64,000 nucleotides of DNA from Actinomycetes bacterium (GTDB lineage Bacteria; Actinomycetota; Acidimicrobiia; Spongiisociales; JAHEDJ01). The position numbers and the translations under genes were made by a program. Positions 17,443 through 25,619 of this stretch are shown piece by piece (within the stretch, counting starts at the first letter, position 1; each line of letters starts with the position of its first letter). The stretch covers positions 1 to 64,000 of the forward strand of contig JAHEDK010000005.1 in the NCBI GenBank assembly GCA_024641245.1. The letters run 5' to 3'. The notes under the pieces were generated by a model. The model searched no databases, had not been told where the DNA came from, and worked only from the letters and a program-made list of their open reading frames with translations.

Positions 17443-18317
17443 TTCCGAAGGCCAAAGAAATGGCCGGACCCGTCGAGATGTCCGATGCAGAGGCCCTCTG
17501 GTATTCGGGCAAGTGGATCGACCGGGTTCCGCAGTCGGTATCGGTTACGGTGCTCGGTTTGGGCATGCTCGGACTCTGGTGGTTGATTGCCGAACTCGAG
17601 TTCGTCTCCCGGATTCTGCTTCCGGGGCCGGCAGAGACCTTTGAAGAACTGTGGGACGCCACCAAGAACATTGTGAGTGGTGGTCATATCGCTGAGGGGT
17701 TGTGGATCACAACCCAGGAGGTGGTGTGGGGATTCCTACTCGCAGCCTTGGCCGGCTTCGTATTGGGCGTTGTCGTTGGCGAAACCAGGTTGGGGAAGCG
17801 GGCGGTCATGCCCTACCTCGTGTCGTTCAACGCTCTCCCGAAGGTCGCATTCGCCCCTGTGTTCGTTGCCTGGTTTGGCTTCGGCGTCAATTCGAAAATC
17901 GTTATGGCAACGTTCATCGCGTTCTTTCCGGTGATCGTTGACACTGCCGCCGGCATGCTGGCGGCGGATGACGACACATTGATGTTGTTCAAGTCGATGG
18001 AAGCGAGCAGATGGCAGACCTTGCTCAAGTTGAAGCTGCCGTCCGCTCTGCCGTTCATCTTCGCCGGGCTGAAGACGGCCGCCGTATTCAGCGTGGTCGG
18101 GGCCGTCGTCGGCGAATACCTGGGTGGAGGCCACGGTTTGGGAGAGCTGATCAGGTTCTCCGCCCAGACGCTGCGCATCGACCGGGTGTTTGCCCTGATC
18201 GTCTACCTTGGCGTCATCGGCCTCCTCCTGTTCGGCCTGGTCGCCTGGACGGAGAGGAAACTGCTGTTCTGGCACAAGTCTGAGATCTTCGAGATCCAGG
18301 TTGGCACACCAGGCTGA
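17439..18317 (+). CDS. ABC transporter permease (SsuC/TauC type)
   Basis: 292 aa, about six hydrophobic helices starting near residue 30. The EAA-type cytoplasmic loop is LFKSMEASRWQTLLKLKLPSALPFI. It starts in an ATGA overlap with the ATPase gene and is followed 18 bases later by a second FAH-family gene, so transporter and catabolic genes form one operon. Confidence 0.9.
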   Translation: MIPKAKEMAGPVEMSDAEALWYSGKWIDRVPQSVSVTVLGLGMLGLWWLIAELEFVSRILLPGPAETFEELWDATKNIVSGGHIAEGLWITTQEVVWGFLLAALAGFVLGVVVGETRLGKRAVMPYLVSFNALPKVAFAPVFVAWFGFGVNSKIVMATFIAFFPVIVDTAAGMLAADDDTLMLFKSMEASRWQTLLKLKLPSALPFIFAGLKTAAVFSVVGAVVGEYLGGGHGLGELIRFSAQTLRIDRVFALIVYLGVIGLLLFGLVAWTERKLLFWHKSEIFEIQVGTPG

Positions 18318-18335
18318 ATTGAAAGGAACACAACG

Positions 18336-19184
18336 ATGAAAATCGCTCGAATCGCCGGGTCATCCGGCCCGGCCTATGTGGTGCAGGGTGGTGACGGCTC
18401 ATGGGTTCAGCTGGGGTCCCTGGGAATTGACGTGACGAACACGCCCGAGTTGGTGGGGGCCGCCGATGCGCTCGCGGCGCTGGACATCGAGGCACTGGGC
18501 GGAGGCGTCGTGGATCCAACCTTCCTCGCCCCGGTGGTCGCCCCCGGCAAGCTGATGGCGATAGGTCTCAACTACTCGGATCACATTCGTGAGACCAACT
18601 CGAACGCGCCGGTGAATCCCATCCTGTTCATGAAGGCGAATACGTCGCTTACAGGGCCTGAGGACGACATCATCGTCGACGCAGGCATGACCTTAATGGC
18701 CGACTACGAGACCGAACTCACCGCCATCATCGGGCGCCGTACCAAAGGCGTCTCCAAGAGCGAAGCACTCGAAGCGGTCTTCGGCTACACCGTTGCCAAC
18801 GACGTCACCGCCCGCGACTGCATGAAGTCCGACGGCCAGCTGGTCCGGTCCAAGAGCTTCGACACATATTGTCCCATCGGGCCGTGGATCACCACCGCCG
18901 ATGAGGTGCCCGATCCGCAGGCGCTTGGGATCAGAACCCTGGTCAACGGTGAGGTGCGGCAGGACTCATCGACGGGCGAGATGCTGTTCCCGCTCGACCA
19001 CCTCATCCACTTCCTCGCCAGAGGGATGACGCTCGAGCCCGGCGACGTGTTGCTCACCGGGACTCCGCACGGAGTCGGTTTCGTCATGGATCCACCGCGC
19101 TTCCTCCAGCCCGGTGATCTGGTGGAATGCGAGGTCGAAGGCTTGGGAACGCTGCGCAACCGGGTCGTTGCACCCGGGAGTTGA
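18336..19184 (+). CDS. Fumarylacetoacetate hydrolase family protein (second copy)
   Basis: 282 aa. ExE metal site in DYETELTAIIGR, with GLNYSDHIRETN, GYTVANDVTARDCMK and GDVLLTGTPHGVGF, matching the FAH domain, C-terminal ring included. AAAGGAACA precedes the ATG. It is related to, but clearly different from, the copy at 14548, and probably acts on another intermediate of the same route. Reaction class: C-C bond hydrolysis or decarboxylation of an acylpyruvate-like compound. Confidence 0.87.
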   Translation: MKIARIAGSSGPAYVVQGGDGSWVQLGSLGIDVTNTPELVGAADALAALDIEALGGGVVDPTFLAPVVAPGKLMAIGLNYSDHIRETNSNAPVNPILFMKANTSLTGPEDDIIVDAGMTLMADYETELTAIIGRRTKGVSKSEALEAVFGYTVANDVTARDCMKSDGQLVRSKSFDTYCPIGPWITTADEVPDPQALGIRTLVNGEVRQDSSTGEMLFPLDHLIHFLARGMTLEPGDVLLTGTPHGVGFVMDPPRFLQPGDLVECEVEGLGTLRNRVVAPGS

Positions 19185-19248
19185 CGGCCGCAGCCTACGC
19201 CGGCGCAGGTGGCCGCGTAATCTGTTGACGCGTGAGAAGGAGAATGGA

Positions 19249-20094
19249 ATGGACGTTGGTTTCATGGGACTCGGCGCGATGGGTCGGCCGATGGCGGCTA
19301 ACCTCGCCGGGGCCGGACACCGGGTGGTGGCCTGGAACCGGTCGCCAATTGAGGCACCCGAAGGGGTTGATCTCGTTGGATCACCGAAGGCCGTTGGCGA
19401 GCAGACCGAGGTCGCGTTCGTGATGGTCTCTGCCGCCGATGCAGTCGAGGAAGTCGTGTTTGGTGAGAATGGCTGGGCCGATGGGGCCAGGCCGGGTTCG
19501 GTGCTCATCCAATCGTCCACGATCGGAGCGGCCGCCGCTGAGCGTATCGGTGCACGAGTCGCAGCAGTAGGGTTTGATTTTCTCGACGCTCCGGTCAGTG
19601 GCTCGGTGAAACCGGCCGAAGACGCTCAGCTGACGATCCTCGGCGGGGGAGACCAGGCATTGTTCGACCGCTATCAGAGCCTTTTCGACGCAGTCTCCAA
19701 ACGTACCGTGGTGTTCGGACCGGTCGGGAGCGGGTCGGTCGCCAAGCTCGGAGTGAACGGGTTCCTCGTAGCTGTGATTGCGGCCGCTTCAGAGAGCTTG
19801 TCGTGGCTCCACGAGGCAGATCCCGAAATCGATATCACAACTTTTGCCTCGGTCATCGAGCGGATTTCTCCGTTGGCCGCAGCCCGGGCTGAATCCATCA
19901 CCGGTGAGGCGCCGGCGGGAGGCTTCTCGCTTCGGCAGGCTGCGAAGGATATGGAGCTGGTTGGCGAGGAATTCGGTTCCGGAGGCGTCATGGAAGCGGT
20001 GCGAGGCCTGACCCGATCGGGTCTGGAGCTTGGGTTCGGCGAGCTCGACGTTTCCTGTCTCGGTGCGGTTGTTCGCAACAAGGACAAAGTGTGA
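19249..20094 (+). CDS. 3-hydroxyisobutyrate-dehydrogenase-like NAD(P)-dependent oxidoreductase
   Basis: 281 aa from ATG 19249 (AAGGAGA upstream). Rossmann motif VGFMGLGAMGRPMAANL at the N-terminus, the substrate loop DAPVSGSVKPAEDAQLT and the catalytic Lys/Asn in VAKLGVNGFL. Enzymes of this beta-hydroxyacid dehydrogenase family oxidise short hydroxyacids or reduce semialdehydes. It overlaps the RraA-like gene by 4 bases. Confidence 0.88.
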   Translation: MDVGFMGLGAMGRPMAANLAGAGHRVVAWNRSPIEAPEGVDLVGSPKAVGEQTEVAFVMVSAADAVEEVVFGENGWADGARPGSVLIQSSTIGAAAAERIGARVAAVGFDFLDAPVSGSVKPAEDAQLTILGGGDQALFDRYQSLFDAVSKRTVVFGPVGSGSVAKLGVNGFLVAVIAAASESLSWLHEADPEIDITTFASVIERISPLAAARAESITGEAPAGGFSLRQAAKDMELVGEEFGSGGVMEAVRGLTRSGLELGFGELDVSCLGAVVRNKDKV

Positions 20095-20705
20095 CGTCAA
20101 CGGGTGGTTTCGACTCCGACGCCTGGGACTCGGTCGCAGCTGCCAACCTGTCCGACGTCATCGGTCGAGTTGGAGCGATGGACGGCGGCATACGCCGTCT
20201 GAGCGGACGGCGAATGGCAGGCCCAGCACACACCGTTGTGACCGGCACCGGCGATTCGTCGACTATTCACCGGGCACTGGTGCGCGCCCAATCCGGCTCG
20301 GTGCTGGTCGTGGACGCCCAGGGTGGGATCGCCCGGGCCGTATGGGGGGCCGTCATGACTGCTGCTGCGATGGAGCGCGGGATTGTGGGTGTGGTCATCG
20401 ACGGTGCCGTTCGAGACATCGACGAGGTGGCAGCCACGGGTCTTTCGGTGTACGCCAGGGCGACCTGCCCGGCAGGCCCCCACAAGGGTTTTCAGGGTTC
20501 GCATGGGGTGCCCATCCAGTGTGGCGGGGTAGTGGTCAACCCCGGCGATATCGTTGTGGGAGATGCCGACGGCGTCACTGTTGTACCCGCGCTTCAGGCC
20601 GAGGCGGCGCTCGCCGCGGTCGAGCGCGTGGTCAGCGCGGAACGGGAATGGATGGATCGTATCCGGGCCGGTGAGTCGACGGCCGATATCCTGGGGTTGG
20701 AATAG
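20091..20705 (+). CDS. RraA/4-hydroxy-4-methyl-2-oxoglutarate aldolase family protein
   Basis: 204 aa from GTG 20091, which overlaps the previous stop (GTGTGA). Family signatures are ANLSDVIGRVGAM at the N-terminus, GGIARAVWGAVMTAAAMERG, VIDGAVRDIDEV with the metal/substrate Asp-Arg pair, and GDIVVGDADGVTVVP. Such enzymes split hydroxy-oxo acids to pyruvate plus an oxo acid, or decarboxylate oxaloacetate. It would act late in a ring-cleavage or branched-acid pathway with its operon neighbours. Confidence 0.87.
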   Translation: MTSTGGFDSDAWDSVAAANLSDVIGRVGAMDGGIRRLSGRRMAGPAHTVVTGTGDSSTIHRALVRAQSGSVLVVDAQGGIARAVWGAVMTAAAMERGIVGVVIDGAVRDIDEVAATGLSVYARATCPAGPHKGFQGSHGVPIQCGGVVVNPGDIVVGDADGVTVVPALQAEAALAAVERVVSAEREWMDRIRAGESTADILGLE

Positions 20706-20763
20706 CCCGTCGCTCCGATCGCGCGGAGCAACCCGGTCCGATCGTCCCGCTGCTTCGGATGAC

Positions 20764-21996
20764 CTAGCCGGTCCGGCCCGGCAGTACCTCTCCGACGATC
20801 TCTAGGAATTCGTCGTTGGTGAGAAGCCCTTTCTTGGCGAGCGACTTGCCCTTGACTTCAGCGAGGATCGTCTCGATCTGGGTCGTCTCTGCGTTGTTGA
20901 TTCCGTTCTTGCCGAGCCAGATCGCCACTGAATCGATACCGGAGCCCTTACCGAGGACGGCCTCCGGCTGCGGCTGGCCAACGAGTTCCGGCCGGTAGGG
21001 GAACGGCTCGGTGAGGTCATCACCAACGTTCTTCAACCAGGTCGTGATGATTCCGGATTCGACGTTGTACAGCTTCTCGCCGGTGACGGGTCGATTCGAA
21101 GGTTGCTGGACTCCCGATAGGTCGGCCACCAGACGGGCAATCTCTGTGAATTTCTCGGTCTTGATGCCGAGATCGACGCCATACATCGTCAGGAGCGCCA
21201 GCACGGTCTCCTCAGTTGGGGCGTTTCCGGCCCGCTCCCCGATGCCGCTCACGGTGGTTTGGAGTACCGAGGCACCTTCGCCTGCGGCGAGGATGGTGTT
21301 GGCGACGCCCATGCCGAAGTCCATGTGGAAGTGTGTCTCAACCGGCACCTTCAACCGTTCCCGCACCCGACGGGTGTAATACGTGATCGCATGCGGAGAA
21401 CAGACACCGAACGTATCGACCAGGCCGATGTTGTCGACGTAGCCGTTCGTGGCCACTGCTTCGAGATCGTCGAGTAAGTCGGTCATCGTGGCGCGAGTTG
21501 CGTCGATCGGGAAGAAGGTGACTTTGAGCCCGTTCTCGTGGGCGAACAGGGTCGACTCGACCGATGCTTCGATCGCTCGTTCGAGCGGCCAGCGGTAGGC
21601 CTTCTCGATCACGTGATGACTGGCCGGGACCTCCATGATCACCCCGGACACACCACATTCGAGGGCCAGTTCGACATCGGAGATCATGCAACGCGAGAAA
21701 GCATATATCTCAGCGTCGAATCCCGCCGCCGCGATCCGTTTCACCGCTTCGGTATCGGATGGAGAGACGGCAGGCAGACCTGCTTCGATGCGATGGATGC
21801 CGGCCTCCGAGAGAGCCTCGGCTATGCGCAGTTTGTCGTCGACGGTGAACTCGACGCCGGCTTGTTGCTCACCATCTCGCAGCGTGACGTCGTGGATTTG
21901 AATCTTCTCGGGCAGATGGAACGAATCGGTCACCTCTGGCAAGTAATTCCAGGGGCTCGAGAAGAACATATCTGTTTTCCACGGGTGTTCTGACAT
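20764..21996 (-). CDS. DRE-TIM metallolyase (HMGL/homocitrate-synthase-like)
   Basis: 410 aa from ATG 21996 (GGAG upstream). The DRE-TIM motif is IHDVTLRDGEQQAGVEF and the metal-binding HxH is THFHMDFGMGVAN, followed by GERAGNAPTEE. The family condenses or cleaves acyl-CoA and oxo acids (HMG-CoA lyase, isopropylmalate, citramalate and homocitrate synthases). The LeuA allosteric domain is absent. It is divergent from the GntR regulator and shares its operator region. Specific reaction unknown. Confidence 0.85.
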   Translation of the reverse strand: MSEHPWKTDMFFSSPWNYLPEVTDSFHLPEKIQIHDVTLRDGEQQAGVEFTVDDKLRIAEALSEAGIHRIEAGLPAVSPSDTEAVKRIAAAGFDAEIYAFSRCMISDVELALECGVSGVIMEVPASHHVIEKAYRWPLERAIEASVESTLFAHENGLKVTFFPIDATRATMTDLLDDLEAVATNGYVDNIGLVDTFGVCSPHAITYYTRRVRERLKVPVETHFHMDFGMGVANTILAAGEGASVLQTTVSGIGERAGNAPTEETVLALLTMYGVDLGIKTEKFTEIARLVADLSGVQQPSNRPVTGEKLYNVESGIITTWLKNVGDDLTEPFPYRPELVGQPQPEAVLGKGSGIDSVAIWLGKNGINNAETTQIETILAEVKGKSLAKKGLLTNDEFLEIVGEVLPGRTG

Positions 21997-22023
21997 CTCT
22001 GCTCCTCGCGATCCGACCCACAC

Positions 22024-22044
22024 TATCCTGCATCCTGTAGGATA
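22024..22044. promoter_or_regulatory. Imperfect palindrome upstream of the GntR gene
   Basis: TATCCTGCA (22024-22032), TCC, TGTAGGATA (22036-22044): nine-base arms with one mismatch. The half-site TGTAGGAT also occurs at 15442-15449, supporting a shared regulator, although the spacers differ (10 and 3 bases between half-sites). Confidence 0.55.
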
Positions 22045-22173
22045 TCAGATCGAACGCCGACAACCCGATTGTGAGCCAATGGAACTCCGTTCAGGGGCTC
22101 CTGTCGGTTCGCGGTAGGCGTGTCGGCTTGGCCGGAAGTTGGATCGAGTGGCTGTAAACGAATGGAGTACGAG

Positions 22174-22851
22174 GTGAGCGATTCGATGGGTGGGACGGCG
22201 ATCAATGCCGGCTCGATCTCAAACGCCCGAAGAACCACCCACGAACTCGTTTTGGAGATGCTGCGGCGACAGATCCTGTCAGGCGAACTCGCCGCCGGCG
22301 CTCGCCTGGTCCAGTCGGAACTCGCCCTCACGATGGAGGTGAGCACGACCCCGGTTCGAGAAGCCTTGCGTGATCTCGCATCTGAGGGCTTGGTCAGATT
22401 CGACCCTCATATTGGAGCCGTCGTGCAGGGGCTGAGCACCGGCGAGTTCCGGGAGATCTACGAAGTTCGTATGCTTCTCGAGCCGATGGCGGTACGCAAG
22501 GCCACCGGTGCCATGACGGCCGATCTCCTGGATCGCCTCGAGCAGATTCATCATGCAATGCAAGAAGAGGAGGATCCCGCTCGCTGGGTCCAACTCAATC
22601 GCAGTTTCCACCTGGGTATCTATGAGACGGGAGTCTCTTCGAGGATCGCCGCCATCATTCGATCATTGCAGGACGCCTCAGTGATGTACGTCGGTGTCGC
22701 GCTCGGTCAAACCGATCTGCTCAGCGAAGGAAATGAGGGACACGGCGCGATCATCAGCGCGCTTCGCGCCGGCGATCCGGAGATGGCAGCGGAAGCTACC
22801 CTCCATCACCTCCAGGTGACGATGAAGGCATTCGACAGCCTCCACGACTGA
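22174..22851 (+). CDS. GntR-family transcriptional regulator with FCD domain
   Basis: 225 aa from GTG 22174, 6 bases after GGAG (an ATG at 22162 has no site). The N-terminal winged HTH reads LELVLEM-type helix, LSGELAAGARLVQSELALTMEVSTTPVREALRDLASEGLVRF. Residues 85-220 form the all-helical FCD effector domain (EIYEVRMLLEPMAV, NRSFHLGIYE, EGHGAIISAL). FCD regulators usually bind an organic acid. Gene order and the palindromes at 22024 and 15423 suggest it controls the surrounding FAH/RraA/transporter genes. Confidence 0.88.
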   Translation: MSDSMGGTAINAGSISNARRTTHELVLEMLRRQILSGELAAGARLVQSELALTMEVSTTPVREALRDLASEGLVRFDPHIGAVVQGLSTGEFREIYEVRMLLEPMAVRKATGAMTADLLDRLEQIHHAMQEEEDPARWVQLNRSFHLGIYETGVSSRIAAIIRSLQDASVMYVGVALGQTDLLSEGNEGHGAIISALRAGDPEMAAEATLHHLQVTMKAFDSLHD

Positions 22852-23178
22852 TCGAATTCCGTCTGCTACGGGGACACCGAGACAGGCGCGATAGGCGTCT
22901 ACCTGGAAGGTCCCGAGTTCCAGTCGTCTGTGTCTAGCTACGATTCTGGGGTCGAACCCGGGACCTATGAAGGACAGGTATTCCTGTTCGCCTCGGATCC
23001 GGTTCTCGAAGACCTCACCTGGGCTCTTCAAGAGGTTGTCGGCACATTCGTCCTCGAACAGGCAGAATCCATTTCGGACGAAGAATGGTTCTTCTCAGGG
23101 GCATTCTCCGCCTCAATCGATGATCCGGCTGCGTCTATCGACGTGACCTTCAGCTGCGTCGGGCTTGTGGGCTACTAG
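22852..23178 (+). pseudogene. ORF remnant without a good start
   Basis: The frame directly after the GntR stop stays open to 23178 and looks protein-like (YGDTETGAIGVYLEGPEF, then QVFLFASDPVLEDLTWALQEVVGTFVLEQ). The only candidate start is GTG 22930, with no ribosome site, and the likely N-terminal part runs back to the GntR stop. It is most likely a 5'-truncated gene of unknown family. Confidence 0.35.
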
Positions 23179-23213
23179 ACCAACCAGCGCGGCGAGCAAG
23201 AACGGGCCGACGG

Positions 23214-23462
23214 CTACGTATCGGATCGCGGTCGGATTCGCAACGCCACGATGGCGCCGACGATCGGCCCGGCGATCAGGACGGCCACCGTCGTAACGCC
23301 GAGCAGGACATTCGTCTCGAAGACCTCGGGCAGGCTCGCCTCGTAGCCCTGGTCGACCCCGGCGAAGATGACGAGGTTGACCGCAGCGATGCCGCCGACT
23401 AGCAGGCCGATGATTGCTCCGGCCAGTGCGCCGATGACGCGGCCCGGCGTATGTGTGCTCAT
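23214..23462 (-). CDS. Small membrane protein
   Basis: 82 aa from ATG 23462. Two strongly hydrophobic, glycine-rich helices (VIGALAGAIIGLLVGGIAAV at about residues 9-28, and VTTVAVLIAGPIVGAIVAL near the C-terminus) with an acidic loop between them. No family recognised. It is divergent from the AOR gene. A longer start at 23543 is possible but its extra residues look random. Confidence 0.55.
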   Translation of the reverse strand: MSTHTPGRVIGALAGAIIGLLVGGIAAVNLVIFAGVDQGYEASLPEVFETNVLLGVTTVAVLIAGPIVGAIVALRIRPRSDT

Positions 23463-23597
23463 GTGAAGAGCTTCGCGCAGCCCGGGAGGATCGCATAGGG
23501 GCTTCCTCCTCAGCCCCGTGTGACCGGGCCGCTTCCTAGACACCCGGATGCGCGCCGTCCAGTAGGATGCTGGCGAAACTCTCTAGAGGAGGCCCTT

Positions 23598-25556
23598 GTG
23601 CCATACGGATATGCGGGCAAGATCCTGCACGTCGACCTGACGTCGGGCTCACTCGAAGTCGAAGAACCACCGGAAGAGCTGTACCGGACCTACATGGGCG
23701 GCAGTGCCCTCGGCCTCTACTACCTGCTCAAGAACACTCCTGCCGGCGCAGATCCCTACGGGCCGGAGAACACGCTCGCCTTCATGTTGTCCGGCATCAC
23801 AGGTGCGCCGATCGCCGGTCAGAGCCGGGCCACCGTCGTCGCCAAGTCGCCGCTGACCGGTGGGGTCGGGGACAGCCAGGCCGGAGGCTTCTGGCCGGCC
23901 GAGCTGAAGTTCGCCGGATTCGACGGCATCGTTGTGCGCGGAATCTCTCCCAAGCCCGTCTACCTGTGGATCAATCAGGGCGAAGCAGAACTGCGCGATG
24001 CCGCACATCTCTGGGGAAGGATGACCGCCGAGACCGAAGAGATCCTGCAAGAGGAACTCGGGGACAACCGCATCCAGGTTGCCCAGATCGGGCCGGCCGG
24101 GGAGAACCTCGTCCGATTCGCCGCCATCATGAATATGGCAACCCGTGCCCACGGCCGAACCGGGATGGGCGCGGTGATGGGCAGCAAGAAGTTGAAAGCG
24201 ATCGTGGTTCGGGGCGGCAAGAAGAAACTGGCGATGGCCGATCCGGAGGGCGTCCGGGCGATAATGCAGCCTTCGATCCCGGCCATCCGGGAAGACGAGG
24301 ACGTATGGGAAATCGCCAAGTACGGAACCCTGGGAATCCTCGAGAGCCAGAACGCGGTGGGAGGGTTGCCGACCCGCAACTATCAGAGCGGTTGGATGGG
24401 CTTCGACCGGGCGGCCGCTATCGGTGGCGAGCGCCTCTTCAACGAACTTCTGCGCGGCGCCGATGAAGACAATCAACTCAAGCTGGGTCGCGAGACCTGT
24501 TACTCGTGTGCGGTTCGGTGTAAGCGAGTGGTCGACGCCGAGTGGCAGGGCCGGAAGGTCGACCCGAAGTCCGGAGGTCAGGAGTACGAAACCTCATCGG
24601 TCTTTGGCTCATACTGCGACATCGACGATATCCATGCCATTGGCTATGCGAATCAACTCTGCAACGAATACGGCGTGGACACGATTGCAGCGGGTGCGAC
24701 GATGGCCTTCGCCATCAATTGCTACGAGGATGGTCTGATCACGGCGGCCGACACCGGGGGCATCGAACTCGGGTGGGGAAAGGCCGAGGCCATGATCGCC
24801 ATGCTCGAGAAGACGCTCAATCGCGAAGGATTCGGTGACATCCTGGCGGAAGGCTCGGCGCGGGCCGGCGCACATATCGGCAACGGTGCAGAGGATCTGG
24901 TGATCGCGGTCAAGGGTGCCGAGCTTCCCGCCCACATGCCGCAGGTCAAACCGTCTCTGGCCTTGATCTACGCGGTGAACCCGTTCGGGGCCGACCACCA
25001 GTCCAGTGAGCACGATCCCAACTACACGCCTGAACTAGTTGCAGAGTCGCCGGAGAAGTACGGCAAGCGGGCGGCCGACATTGGCCTGACGAATCCTCAG
25101 CCGGAGGAAGCGCTCAACGCGGCCAAGGTCGAGTATGCGCTGATCACCCAGTATGCCTACTCGGCCTTGGACTCCGCAGACGTCTGTCAGTTCGTGTTCG
25201 GGCCGGGTTGGCAACTTCTCGGTATGGAGGAGTTGGCCGCGGTTATCACTGCAGTGCACGGTGAGGAGACGACGGTCGCCGACCTGTTGACACTGGGGGC
25301 TCGCCGCCTCAACATGCTGCGAGCCTTCAATGCCCGTGAAGGCATAACTCGTGAGCGGGACACTCTCCCCAAGCGATTGTTCGAACCGCTCGACGGTGGT
25401 CCCAGCGACGGCAAGGCGGTTGATCGGGTCGAATTCGAGGCAGCGCTCGAGACCTATTACGAGATGGCGGGCTGGGATCCAATCACGGGCAACCCGCCCA
25501 GAGAGACGCTGGAGAACCTCGATCTCGGCTGGGTCGCCGACGAACTCGGCGTGTAG
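23598..25556 (+). CDS. Aldehyde:ferredoxin oxidoreductase family protein (tungsten/molybdenum)
   Basis: 652 aa from GTG 23598; GAGGAGG ends 7 bases upstream. The N-terminal cofactor-binding domain (YGYAGKILHVDLTSGSLEVE, YMGGSALGLYYLL, HGRTGMGAVMGSKKLKAI) binds the bis-pterin metal. The 4Fe-4S cluster Cys are in CYSCAVRCKRVVD (C-x2-C-x3-C) and later DVCQFVFG. The enzyme oxidises aldehydes to acids with ferredoxin. The two MoeA-type genes immediately downstream support a pterin-metal enzyme. Length agrees with family members (600-650 aa). Confidence 0.92.
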   Translation: MPYGYAGKILHVDLTSGSLEVEEPPEELYRTYMGGSALGLYYLLKNTPAGADPYGPENTLAFMLSGITGAPIAGQSRATVVAKSPLTGGVGDSQAGGFWPAELKFAGFDGIVVRGISPKPVYLWINQGEAELRDAAHLWGRMTAETEEILQEELGDNRIQVAQIGPAGENLVRFAAIMNMATRAHGRTGMGAVMGSKKLKAIVVRGGKKKLAMADPEGVRAIMQPSIPAIREDEDVWEIAKYGTLGILESQNAVGGLPTRNYQSGWMGFDRAAAIGGERLFNELLRGADEDNQLKLGRETCYSCAVRCKRVVDAEWQGRKVDPKSGGQEYETSSVFGSYCDIDDIHAIGYANQLCNEYGVDTIAAGATMAFAINCYEDGLITAADTGGIELGWGKAEAMIAMLEKTLNREGFGDILAEGSARAGAHIGNGAEDLVIAVKGAELPAHMPQVKPSLALIYAVNPFGADHQSSEHDPNYTPELVAESPEKYGKRAADIGLTNPQPEEALNAAKVEYALITQYAYSALDSADVCQFVFGPGWQLLGMEELAAVITAVHGEETTVADLLTLGARRLNMLRAFNAREGITRERDTLPKRLFEPLDGGPSDGKAVDRVEFEAALETYYEMAGWDPITGNPPRETLENLDLGWVADELGV

Positions 25557-25619
25557 GAGAGGACCCCACTCGACGGTGTGATCCGTTCGGCGGGGTGCCG
25601 TTCCCGCTCGTGAGGACGA

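Noticed and set aside
23498-23517. Small GGGGCT/AGCCCC hairpin upstream of the first AOR gene as a molybdenum-cofactor riboswitch
   Set aside because: A single short stem is not enough; the multi-helix architecture of that riboswitch is absent.
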